Positions 1-10,657 of a stretch of DNA of 64,000 bases are shown here, in pieces. The notes under the pieces were generated by a model, which was not told the origin of the DNA, searched no databases, and saw nothing but the letters and a program-made list of their open reading frames with translations. Source of the DNA: Allium sativum (Eukaryota > Streptophyta > Magnoliopsida > Asparagales > Amaryllidaceae); NCBI GenBank assembly GCA_030737875.1, contig CM060912.1:207589231-207653230 (forward strand). Direction: 5' to 3'. A program made the position numbers and the translations under genes. Position 1 is the first letter of the stretch; every line of letters starts with the position of its first letter.

Positions 1-911
1 AAACGTTTCAGACTCAACTCAAGATTGTAGATTTTAGATTTTAGAAAATTATTCTCGTTTAGAAGTTTCTCAGTTTTGGCTTTACTCTCAGAAATCTCAA
101 AATCAAACTGTTTTTGTTTTTCAACCTCAAGGATCTTGAAATTCTTAATTTCATTTTCAAGTTCATTCATAATTGAATCAGTTTTCAACAAATTCTCCTT
201 TTCAAAAAATTTATGTTTGAAATTAATATTATCCAACTCCTTTCGCAAAGAATCATTTTTACAAGTTAACTCATCTTCATTTTGTTTTAAAATAATAATA
301 TCTTTTTCAAATTTCTGAAGATTCATATTGAGATGAGCTAAATTGTTCTTCAAATTAAAACAATTCTTGCACTCAGAGTTTTCAAATTTTAAATTCAGCT
401 TATTGTTTTTACGGGTCAACTCAGAATTTTCAGATTTCAAAGATTTGTTTTTCCGTTTGAGACGATCAACAGTTCTTGTTAAATTATTACAAAGAGATAC
501 CAAATCTTCATAACATAAGTTCCCATCATTTGAATCGTCATGAATAGCTCCAGTTAAACACAGATCTGAATCTGAGTTGGTTGTTGAGTGTTTTGAGCAG
601 TTGTCCAGTTTCCGTCCATACTTTGCATCAAGAGTGTTCCAGATTTCCTGCGCAGTTAAGCATTGGGAGATAAGGCTATAATGAACATCATCAATATGAG
701 AATATAGAATATGAGTAGCTCGTGAATTAAATCCAATATCAACCCTACTTACAGTATCATACCCATTTAAAATAGTATCCCAACACTTAATATCAACAGA
801 TTTTAAATAAGATTCCATTTCTGATTTCCAATTCAAAAAATCTGTACCATTAAAAATAGTTGGAATATGACTGGACTGACTCTCTATAGACTGACAACTT
901 GGATTATCCAT
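1..911 (-). CDS. Copia (Sirevirus-like) gag, N-terminal part, runs off the left edge (element H)
   Basis: Reading the minus strand from the ATG at 911, the frame stays open for about 303 codons to the window edge. Residues about 15-85 look like the N-terminus of a plant Copia gag: a phenylalanine-glycine-x-aspartate-phenylalanine patch, then LNWKSEMESYL, then TAQEIWNTLDAKYG. After KYG the reading passes almost at once into SDSDLCLTG and CYEDL, followed by about 180 residues rich in N, K, E and L with heptad-like spacing (predicted coiled coil). Sirevirus gags have this coiled coil, but with the rest of the gag fold and a CCHC knuckle in between; here both are missing. Gag forms the particle that packages element RNA. 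The start lies 26 bases from the PBS, as expected. It may be an internally deleted but open gag; pol lies outside the window. Confidence 0.75.
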   Translation of the reverse strand, partial: MDNPSCQSIESQSSHIPTIFNGTDFLNWKSEMESYLKSVDIKCWDTILNGYDTVSRVDIGFNSRATHILYSHIDDVHYSLISQCLTAQEIWNTLDAKYGRKLDNCSKHSTTNSDSDLCLTGAIHDDSNDGNLCYEDLVSLCNNLTRTVDRLKRKNKSLKSENSELTRKNNKLNLKFENSECKNCFNLKNNLAHLNMNLQKFEKDIIILKQNEDELTCKNDSLRKELDNINFKHKFFEKENLLKTDSIMNELENEIKNFKILEVEKQKQFDFEISESKAKTEKLLNENNFLKSKIYNLELSLKR

Positions 912-936
912 GATTCTAGAGTTAACAGAAATACCT

Positions 937-948
937 GCTCTGATACCA
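937..948 (-). other. Primer-binding site of element H (initiator tRNA-Met)
   Basis: On the minus strand this reads TGGTATCAGAGC, the plant retrotransposon PBS complementary to the 3' end of initiator tRNA-Met. It lies two bases inside the LTR edge at 951 and just before the gag ATG, which fixes the element's orientation. Confidence 0.9.
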
Positions 949-950
949 CT

Positions 951-3900
951 TGTTGGATCTAGAATAACCCTAGAGGGGGGTGAATAGGGTTTTTCACAGT
1001 TTTTTTTTAACTGAAATGAAAAACTGATAGGATAATAATAAACAGATCACAGAATATAACAGAAACAGAAATGCAGAAAGTAAATCACACACAGATATAC
1101 CCAGCTTCGGCAAAACCCTGCCTACTGCTGCATTTCTAAGGTTTCTACTAGGTGATAGAACAGATCACGCATACAAGACCATGTACACTCGCAAACCCTG
1201 CTCCTATTCTAACCCTACGCTCAAAACCGTAGACTGATCGATATCCCCTTGATCAGATTTCCCCGAATTACAACCCTGTAATCCGTAACTCAGATTTTAC
1301 AGACTCTGAAACTGACAGTCAAGATCCTTACTGATTCACTCTAGTTTATACAGACACTAGAAAACTGTTCGTTTGGTTTTAACTCGAAATAAAAATAAAA
1401 ACAACACAAAATAAATAATACAATTTAAAACAAAAAAGAAAACCCTAATAAAAATAGATCTAGGAGTTAAAAGGAAAGGGGGTCATTCCCTTATGTAAAC
1501 ATGGATAGGCCGGCCTCCTTTGAACATGCGTTGCACCCCATTTTCTTTGACCCGATATTGTTCCTTTCTCTTGGAAATGGCGGCTCAAAAAAAAGAAACT
1601 AGGGTTTCTTTGAATCCTCCCCAAAATTTGATCGATTGCGATTGCTCTTCGATTTTTGAATTAGAAATGTGTTCTCTGATGAGTTTTAATACGTCGATGG
1701 CTTCAGATCGATTGCTTTACTTGTCCGATTTGGGATTTATCTCTGGCTTGATCGAAACTGTGAGTTTTCTGAAAACTTGTTGCTTGAATTAATTTTTGTG
1801 GGTTTCGATTTTCTGTATCCTTGCCTGTGATGAGTCTGTGTGTAATAAAGGGTAAAAATAAAACCCTAATAACCTTTGATTTCGTATATGGCTTGGCCTG
1901 ATTTTGCACGATTTCCCCTTTCGATTTAATCGATTTTAATTTGATTCCTTGCCAATTAAAAGCTTGCGTGATTTACTGTGATGAACTTGGTGTTATAATA
2001 TGGGATTAAAAATCCTTTAAATCCTCTGCTTTCACTGAATGGCTCGGCTGATTGTGTTTTCCCCTTTTTACTTCATGATATTCCTCGGCATGAAATGAAT
2101 TGTGTTAGTTAATTGTTTGTGGCCTTGAATTCCTGCATGGTCCCATGCATGATTGAAAACATTCCTGAAAAAAATTTGCTTTCTTGCCATTTTTGTTCTT
2201 GTCGAATATGCTGTGTAAAATCAGGAAATAAAACTGTCCCACCTTTACTATTCTGTGAATTTTTAAAATAGATTGCCCAAAAAGGAATTTGATTGTCTTG
2301 CCAAAACTGATTCATGAATTTGTGAGAACAAAATAAAAACATGCCAAAATGGAATTTGTCCCACTGTGGTTTCTGGAAACACTTAATACTTGTCATATAT
2401 GAATCTGTGGCCTAAAATGTTGCAGACCCTTGATTTCTTAACCAAATACAAACGTGCCAATTTTGCCTTGTATATTGCATTGTGCTGATTTGCTTTCGAA
2501 CCATAGACACTTGCCAACAATCATATTTATGGAAATAAATGCTTGGATTTCTTGTCATAATTTGTTTCTCTGATTTCCAAAGGCATTTTCCATTTTTGAA
2601 TGAACTGATTTGATTTTGAATTCACTGTTTATCACATGCCATTTTCTGGAAACTTTCTGAATCAAATTTCTTTTGTTGTTTGATTAAAAAATGCCACACT
2701 GTATTGAGTTGTTTCTTTGCATCCACCATGTATATGTAAATCCAGTTTTGTCTTTGCTATTTTGCATTGTTCTCGGCCATTCCTGTGAGTCATACACATA
2801 TTTTCCAGTTCAAAACTGTGCAAGTCTACTTTGATTACTTTGCATTGGTTTGACTGTTTTGTACACCACCACTCTGTGCCTATCACAATGTTGACTGTAT
2901 CACCATGAAATGATTTGAAAAAAATTGCTTTGCTTGCATCACACACTGATTTGAACTATGCCAAAATGTGTTGAATTTGCTGCTCGACATCTTTGTTAAA
3001 CTGCCTCGACCACTTTGATTTGTTCACAACTGATTTGAATACCATGCTTACATGTATATGCTGAGTACCCATCATCTATGCACCTGTGTGTATTCTTGTA
3101 TACATGCAATTTCTACTTTCACTTGAATTAAAAAAAACGTGCATGCTGAAATCATGGTATATGCCACTTGAACTTGCTGCTATATCACCAACATGTTGTT
3201 GCCTTTGAATTGCCGCCTGGCTATTTCATACTTACACTAATTTTATTGCACTTTGACACTTGAAGAATGCTGTGTGAACTTGAACATTTTAACACATGTT
3301 GAGGCACCTTTGAGCTTTGCCATATTTGCTGTTTCACCCGTTTTGAATTTCTTTGCTCGACACATGGGCTGCTATATATATTTGCTGTGCCATTGTGCTC
3401 GTCCATTAAACTCCTGTTTGCATTGATATTTGAGTGATGCACTGAGTTGAGATGGTCCTTGTGGCTACTCCTCAGTTGCTCGCTGATTGGCTAGGCAGTG
3501 CACACGTGTATTTATACACGTGTGTATTTGCAGCCATCAGAAAATTTCTTGTCCCTGTACATATACAAACTGTCTGTCTAGACACAGATGAATCAGATCA
3601 AGTCATGAAAAATGATGAGAAACACACCAGAAAACTGAGGCAAATAATTTTTATTTTTTAATTTATATTTGCATGAATACAGTTTTTATTTCTATTGCAG
3701 TGTACTGTGTGTGTGTGTGTTTCATGTGACAGGTAAGAAGACTGGACTGACTGAAGGCTGACTAGAAGACTGAAGATTGGACTAACAATGAAGACTGAAG
3801 ACAGTGTTGAGTCAGTGAATTGTTTCAATGTGTCTGTATATGTGTCAATGTGAAAGAATGTATATATGAGTTGTGTAAACAAAGTGAGTGTTGTAGTGAT

Positions 3901-4250
3901 GAGCTGTGTATGTATATGAATTGTACTGAAGTTTGTAATAAACAAATTTATTTAAAATATTATTTTATTCTTGTCAAACAAACTTGTCTATTCTACACAG
4001 TTTATTTACAAGTACAATATCAGTGAAGTGATTAAATAGTGGAGTTAAAATAGATGTACTGTTTGAATATAATATTTATATTTTTAAATAAAATACAGTA
4101 AATATTTGAATTTCTGTACAAATGTATTTTATTTAAATATAAATATTACATTCCTGTCTGTGATGTAAATATAGAACAGTACAGTAACAAACACATTTAT
4201 AATATTTATTTATTTATTTACTTGGTTGTTATCATCAAACAAAAAAATCA
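951..4250 (-). repeat. LTR of Copia element H (5' LTR, minus orientation)
   Basis: The LTR is bounded by TG at 951, two bases beyond the PBS, and probably by CA at 4250, which on the minus strand starts TGATTTTTTTGTTTGATGAT, an opening I associate with this type of Copia LTR. Near 966-990 lies the CTAGAGGGGGGTGAATAG motif, which I recall from the U5 end of plant Copia/Sirevirus LTRs. At 3.3 kb it would be long for the group, so the right edge is less certain than the left. The body is AT-rich with scattered ATGCC/TTGCC words. The short open frames in it have no protein character. The other LTR is outside the window. Confidence 0.65.
3503..3522 (-). promoter_or_regulatory. Putative TATA box of the H LTR flanked by two G-boxes
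   Basis: CACGTG at 3503-3508, TATTTATA at 3509-3516 (TATAAATA on the minus strand) and CACGTG at 3517-3522 form a near-perfect inverted repeat. It lies mid-LTR and is oriented to transcribe toward gag. G-boxes bind bZIP and bHLH factors. A promoter role is inferred. Confidence 0.55.
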
Positions 4251-4256
4251 TATAAT

Positions 4257-4261
4257 AGTGT
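4257..4261. repeat. Target-site duplication of element A, left copy (AGTGT)
   Basis: AGTGT directly precedes the LTR start at 4262 and matches AGTGT directly after the right LTR end (18370-18374). A 5-bp duplication is standard for LTR retrotransposon integrases. Confidence 0.95.
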
Positions 4262-4616
4262 TGTAACGACCCGGATTTTGAGAAGACTTTGGTTATCGAC
4301 ATAAGCTCGATGTCGATAACCAAAACATCGAAAAATCCCGATTGTTAATGAAAGAATTTAGAGGGTGAGGAAAGATATGGTAGAAACTTATAGAATAGAA
4401 GAAGAAGAAGAACATCATCATCAGAGTAACACGAATCTCACAGCGGAACGAATAAGATATAATAGATAACATAACTTTGAAATATAACAGTTATGTATAC
4501 AATAGCACTTATCAGAGTACAGCACTTACAACAACAGCGGAAATAATAATAGCTATAGAATCCTGAAGCCTCCTGCTCCAAGCTCTCCAAGTGTATCTGT
4601 AAAATCCCGACTACTT

Positions 4617-4698
4617 GACTGCCCGTACAAATTAGGCACCCAAGAGTTTAGGGAAAACAACAAAGTAAACTCCGGGTCAGTCATGGGACTGGTGTGAG
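4617..4698 (-). other. Conserved LTR end block (A, left LTR)
   Basis: Contains, on the plus strand, GACTGCCCG, GGCACCC.AGAGTTTA and GTCAGTCATGGGACTGGTGTGAG. The same ordered words recur near the LTR 3' end in B (26655-26735), D (38391-38470; 44406-44483) and G (61819-61906), although the rest of the LTRs differ. The function is unknown. Confidence 0.7.
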
Positions 4699-6344
4699 TA
4701 AAACAGATTAAACAGGTATATGAACAAGTAAACGATATCTCATAAGACCACGCCGCAGAACGGAACGGGTTTTTCCCTTATGAGAATCCAAAATATCTTT
4801 ATATCAAAAACCTTTCGATATTATAATAATGTCTATGTACAAATAGATATCAACTAGCAGAAACGTTTTCATCTCACGTTCTACATATGTAGTATACAAA
4901 TCAAAATCGCAAGCACGTATTGGATAATGGATTTCCAACTATGACAAGGTATGGAACCACCTTCCGATCAGTGTACTCTAGGAACGATACACCGGAGTTC
5001 AACAAGAACATCTTGTAACTCAGCCACACATGACCGACCACTCATTTTGCTTGAGTGTATCGAATGTATATCACCAACGGTTGGGATCAGCAACCGTTCC
5101 CATATATATATGGGACAACATTGATAGATTTAAGAAAACAAATGAATATTCTCTAGATAGGTGATTATACACCCTACTTCGGTGCGACCGACTTAGCCAT
5201 GCTGCCTGCCCGATTTCTGTCATTTATCGGATGATGAGGCTTGAGGTTACGCTCTATCATCACATCAAATTCACTTCGAATGCCCCATTGTCAGATCCAT
5301 CGAAAATCACTAATTGACGTCTACAACAGTACATTACGTGTTAGCTAAAAGAAGTTTCCTTCTCCACTTCCACTCTTGGTACGGTTGAAGAAATCAAGGT
5401 ACGTGACCTCTCTGGAAATACTCTGTCAGACATTCATCAACACAAGTCATCCTCATTCACTTAGAATGTCACATCGTCATACCCGCCAAATCACAAATTG
5501 ACTTATCCAAAAATAACACGGGTATACAGCTTAGAGAAACGAATTCCTCCGCCACCAAACGTGAATACGTTTGAACAGATCAACTTACGCGATCCATTGG
5601 ATATACTCTGTCAGACCTTCGTCCATACAAGTTGTCCTCGGACTGGACAAACCGAAGGCACTATTCAGTATATCCATCTTAGTCACTGTTATCTAAGACT
5701 TATACAACAGCCCTTGCATTTTACTCCGTCTTCAATTATCTTTGGCATATATGATTCGCAACGCTTATGCCAATACAGAGTGGTTCTTTGGATAATAATC
5801 CAACCGGTCTCTCTACATTAACAACGTTAAAATGGTAAAACTTTGATAGTCGGTGATTTAACTATCAAATGAAAAATGTCCATGTGCAAACAATGATCTT
5901 ATTTCCAAAGGGAAATTATATCGAACAAACATCATTTAACATTAATCTCTTTAGTTCATTTTCATCTTCTGTTTCCCTATATTCAATATTTCTTATTTTC
6001 TAAATTTAGAAAATATACGTTATTAACATTGGGGACATTTCCATTTCTTGTTTTCTATATTAGAAAACTTTCTGGTTCTTATTGGAAAACATTTCCAAAA
6101 CTCGTACATTGGACTTAGGCGGATGTTTAAACAAACCATCGCGATGCCAACTCAAACCATTACACTTATTAACTATATTCACTCAACCATCACTTACTAT
6201 CAAACCTTAGCCATTCCTTAGTTAAAACGAAGTCAATCAAGTTGGGGCATAATTACCTCTCAGACCTTAACTGAACAACGGTTTAAACTTCGAAATAGAC
6301 ACGGTTTATTCTTTAAAACTTTAACAACTTCCTTATGTAATTCT

Positions 6345-7270
6345 CTTTCGAATAATCTCTATTCGATAACTCCTCCATTCGAATAACTACATCCGATAAC
6401 CTTTCTTCGAATAAACTATATTCGATTAACTCTATTCAACTAACTCTTATTGATTAACTCTACTGGACTAACTCTATTGGATTAACTCTATTTGATTTAA
6501 CTCTAATCGATTTACTCTTTTCACTTACTCCTGTCGAATAAACTATATTCGATAACTCCTTTGACTCTATCCGAATAAACTATATTCGATAATTCCTTTA
6601 ACTCTATTCGAATAAAACATATTTGATTAACTCTTTTAACTCTATTCGAATAAACTATATTCGATAATTCCTTTAACTCTATTCGAATAAACTATATTCG
6701 ATTAACTCCTTTTCTCTATTAGATTTGATAACTCCCCTTTCGAATAACCAATATTCGATTTACTCACTTCGAATAACCAATATTCGATTAACTCACTTCG
6801 AATAACCAATATTCGATTAACTCACTTCGAATAACCAATATTCGATTAACTCCTTTGGATAACTCTAACTGGTTGACTCTAACTGGTTTATTCTAACTGG
6901 TCAACCTTAATTGATTTACTCTAACTGATTAACTCTAACTGGTTAACTCTAACTGGTTAACTCTACCTACTTAACTCAACTGGTTAACTCGACTTACTTA
7001 ACTCACTGGTTAACTTGACTTACTTAACTCATTGGTTAACTCGACTTACTTAACCCACTGGTTAACTCGACTTACTTAACCCACTGGTTAACTCGACTTA
7101 CTTAACTCAACTGGTTAACTCGAACTGAACTGGTTAACTCTAACTGAACTGGTTAACTCTAACTGAACTGGTTAACTCTACTGAACTGGTTAACTCTACT
7201 TACTTAACCCAACTGGTTAACTCTAACTTATTAACTCTAACTGATTTATTCTAACTGGTTAACCTTAACT
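6345..7270. repeat. Tandem array in A left LTR (TTCGAATAA... then AACTGGTTAACTC... units)
   Basis: The first part (to about 6860) has degenerate units built from TTCGAATAACCAATATTCGA, itself an inverted repeat, ending in TTAACTC, with a period of about 29 bp where best preserved (6740-6850). The second part (6860-7270) has units of roughly 20-28 bp around AACTGGTTAACTC with ACTTACTTAACTC. Both recur in the right LTR. Confidence 0.9.
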
Positions 7271-7399
7271 GTTTAACTCCTATTTGATAACGTTTATTCA
7301 TTTATAAAGATTTACTTTTAGTAACGGTTCTTCACTTTATAAATGTTCTCTTTAATAACGTTACTTCACTTATACAAATGTTGTGTACATATTCTATTT

Positions 7400-8040
7400 A
7401 TTTCCCAAATAAATATTCCTTTGATTTAAATCCTATTTATTTCCCAAATAAATATTCCTTTATTCTAACAAATAAATTTCTCCTTTATTTTATTTATTCT
7501 AACAAATAAATAATCCTTTATCATATTTAGTTTAACAAATAAATATGTCCTTTATCCTTTCTATTTATTCAACAAATAAATATCTCCTTTATACTTTTAT
7601 TTATTTCCTAAATAAATAAATCCTTCTAAATCTTTATTTACTTCCTAATTAAATAATTCCTTTTAACTCTTTCAAATATATTCCTTTATATTTGCTTGTC
7701 AAATATATTTCCTTTATATCTGATTTATAAATAAATCCCTTTATATTTGTTTTCCACAAATATTTCCCTTATATTTGGTTTTCACTTTTATTCTTTAAAA
7801 TATTCTCACTCCTTAAATTTCCGGGAAAATTCGCCATAACCTCCTTTGTATCGGGAGCATCGGGAAAATCCCCAAACCCGCCACACAGGCCTTTCCCCTC
7901 AAAAGAAAATGTTTTGAAATCATTTTCTTTTTCTAAATATTTCCTATTTATAAATATTCCAATTTATAAATATTTCTTATTTATAAATATTCCACTTTAT
8001 AAATATCTCTTATTTATAAATATTTCATTTATAAATATCA
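7400..8040. repeat. AT-rich short inverted-repeat arrays in A left LTR
   Basis: 7400-7790 repeats units such as TATTTATTTCCCAAATAAATA, each self-complementary around TTTCCCAAA or similar. 7925-8040 repeats TATTTATAAATATTCC. Between them, 7825-7910 is a different sequence resembling the element's interior. Confidence 0.8.
7825..7910 (-). repeat. Interior-like block embedded in the A LTR
   Basis: The words TCGCCATAACCTCCTTTGTA, CGGGA..ATCGGGAAAAT, AGGCCTTTC and CAAAAGAAAA align with A's own interior at about 10850-10935 and even better with D's interior at about 43190-43275, in the same element orientation. In those interiors the block lies close to the purine tract. The right LTR copy is at about 15540-15632. 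Confidence 0.65.
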
Positions 8041-8463
8041 CTTTGATAATTCCCTTATCAACATCACGTATGTTGTGGTATTCAACATATCAAGTCATGA
8101 TGACAAATCTCATCCAAACACATATAATCAACCACAGATTTAACACCACATCACATATCACAATATATGAAAAACAATAAAATAACTGTTGAGGAATCCA
8201 GTCGGATTCCTCCAACCTGTTTCCCTGCATCCACAGAGGTTACACAACATGATTGTCATCACTTTCAGTTCAATATGAATTATTCTGATAAACAGAATCA
8301 ATATATAACTATATAACTGTTTATATATTATATATATATTTTTATATATATATAATATTTCATTAACTGACTAGCAGTTCAATCAATCAACCAATATACA
8401 GTCAAACAGCCAATATCTAACAGTTCTAAAAATACAACATGAAATTATAAACTGTTCAGAGTT

Positions 8464-8479
8464 GGTGAGTTTTACTCAC
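8464..8479 (-). other. GTGAG...CTCAC motif (A, left LTR)
   Basis: GGTGAGTTTTACTCAC is a short inverted repeat; on the minus strand it offers GTGAGT, a good 5' splice-site core. Equivalent motifs lie mid-LTR in B, D and G. Confidence 0.5.
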
Positions 8480-9393
8480 ATTGTCGATTATCGTTAAAGA
8501 GCGAAAATCGATTGTCGATTCTGATCCGATAATTTATTTTGAAATAAATTGTAACAAGCTCCACTATATGCCCTGTTAGTTCCAGAATGCAGTCTACGTC
8601 TGTACGATCCGAACAGATCTCATTTTCTTTGGATTCTACGCAACCGTCGGCCCAGCTTCTCATTTTCCAACCAGCACCAATGTAAACTTCTTGTCTTGTT
8701 CACCTTCATACTCTACCATTTTAGAAACCACCAATCAACACTATCTCTTCAATCTCTCTTCGACAGCTCCATCCTCTACATTTACACAGCAGCAGTCCTT
8801 TACTGAAACAGGAAAACCACCATTTGCTGAGAACAAATCCAACAAACCCTCCATCAACAAACCACACATCCCCTTATTCACGTCCTTCCCCAACTCTTAC
8901 TTCAGCAATAACCCACACCCGTTTTTAATTAACAAACCCGACCTCTTCTTTTTTTTGCTTTCTTCCTCCACGCTGATTCACACTCCAGCACTCACCATTT
9001 CCATCACCAACAAAATTCAACTGAGTCTCCTACCGCACCTGCTCAAGCTGTGCTGAAAACAGCGACCTCATTTAGCACCGCACCCCCCTCCAAATACTGT
9101 ACACAAAGCCAAATTCAACCCTCAACTAAAATCCGACAGTAGAACTTCGTTCGAATGCCTCTTACATCCACTAGTTCGAAAACATTAACAACGAACCCAA
9201 CGCTGTTAAAACCAGCGAACAAATTTTCCTTCAAACACTCCAAAAAGTACATACAAACGTTGCTCAACCAAATAAACCCAAAAATGAACTCGATTTAATG
9301 AATCAAAGTCTAAAACTCCACAAGTATTCAACCCTAGCCGAGAACGCTGTACAAACCCATCGACGAAAAGGAGGTCGAGTTCAACAAAAAGGG

Positions 9394-9401
9394 TATAAAT
9401 A
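9394..9401 (-). promoter_or_regulatory. Putative TATA box of the A LTR (left)
   Basis: On the minus strand TATTTATACCC lies about 1.25 kb into the LTR, in a position comparable with the TATA boxes of B and C. The plus strand reads TATAAATA, so the direction is ambiguous. The copy in the right LTR is at 17111-17118. Confidence 0.4.
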
Positions 9402-10644
9402 CGAAGAGGGTCACTCAGGGATTTCAAAGATATAGGATTTTGGATTTATAACTTTTGTTTTGAATTTCTTTTGGTTTTTGAATTCATCGTTTTGATTTTT
9501 CAGAAGGAAGTGGCGGCCTCTTTTCCACGATGAAGATATATTAGGTTATAAGGATTTAGAAAGGGTATACTTATAGGCAAGCAAAATATCTTAGATATTT
9601 TTATTATTATATTCCATTTTAATAAATGGCTATCTCCGTTCGTCTTTAAAAATCCCCATGGTCACATTCGACACCCAAAAATCATGAAAATTGACATGTA
9701 GCTACAGTTCTCCATTACGAACCCAACGAAACTGGTTTTGTCGAATTCCGACTCCGTTTGCTCACACAGCGTATTTTTAACTGTCAAAATACTGACTGTT
9801 TTTCACTCTAAAAATCTGTACGGCCACATACTGATTCTAAAAATCACGAAACTTGACCTCTAACAATAATTTGACATTGCGGATCCAACAAATTTAGTTT
9901 CATCGAAACCCGACTTCATTTGCAAAACTGGCTATTTTTAACGCTCTGAATGACCCATTTAAATATATAAATATATTTAAATATTATTAGATTAAATATA
10001 AATAAATTTATATTATCGTTTATCTTCACGTATGATATCGTACAGCTCCAGAATATCATATCAGAATATACAGTTTGATATTTCAGATTCCAGATTATCT
10101 CGATATTCAATTTATATCGAAAATCCTTTTATAACGTATATAAAGCGTCGCAAATTATAAAGGAATTCTACAGCGACTTTTCTGAAATTTGATTTGGGCG
10201 TGAATCAAAATCTACATGACGAAATCCCGATTTTTCTCTTCCACTAGAAAAATATACTTCACCAGCTCCATGCGTTTCTTGTTACATAGAAATCCGACTT
10301 AAAACGGCTTCTGTATATTCAGTTGAAGTTCTAATCGCTAAATAGCGAACTGCCGTGCCATTTCGAGCTCTATTTTAATTATATTATAATCCTAAGTTCA
10401 AACTGACGTCGATTGAATATATTCGTCAATATAATTCAACTCTAAGCTGAATTAAATCTCAGGGATGACCCAGTTCACATTATATTGTCAATTCACACAT
10501 TCTGGTCATTTCTAAATTAAATATATTATTTAATTAAATTAATTATTCCGTATTATTTAATTAAACCTCTATTTAATTCACTATATCACTATTTATATAA
10601 TTAAATAAATTAATTATAATACCTCTAAAATGCGGGTCATTACA

Positions 10645-10657
10645 TTCTTCCCCACTT
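10645..10657 (-). other. Polypurine tract of element A
   Basis: The minus strand reads AAGTGGGGAAGAA directly before the 3' LTR start TGTAATGACCCG. It primes plus-strand DNA synthesis. The upstream phrase CGAGGACGAAATT is shared, with small changes, by the ends of B, C and D. Confidence 0.9.

Larger units (their letters stand above)
4262..10644 (-). repeat. 3' LTR of element A (left copy)
   Basis: The 6383-bp LTR is bounded by TGTAACGACC and GGTCATTACA. From right to left (element sense) it holds: a U3-like part with ACGAAAC-type modules (about 9700-10300), a TATTTATA box at 9394-9401, a leader-like stretch (8480-9390), a GTGAG...CTCAC motif (8464-8479), a TA microsatellite (about 8310-8355), short inverted-repeat arrays (7925-8040, 7400-7790), a block resembling the element's own interior (7825-7910), a tandem array (6345-7270) and a conserved end block (4617-4698). 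The open frame at 5498-5821 is identical in the other LTR, but so is the flanking DNA, so it is no evidence for a gene. Confidence 0.95.

Noticed and set aside
5498..5821. 107-codon open frame identical at 13217-13540
   Set aside because: Both copies lie in the two LTRs of A, which are near-identical throughout; no protein motif, no promoter, and opposite to element sense.
8691..9056. 121-codon frame (also at 16408-16773) rich in S, T, N and P
   Set aside because: It lies in the leader-like part of the A LTR on the strand opposite to element transcription; composition reflects CT-rich DNA.
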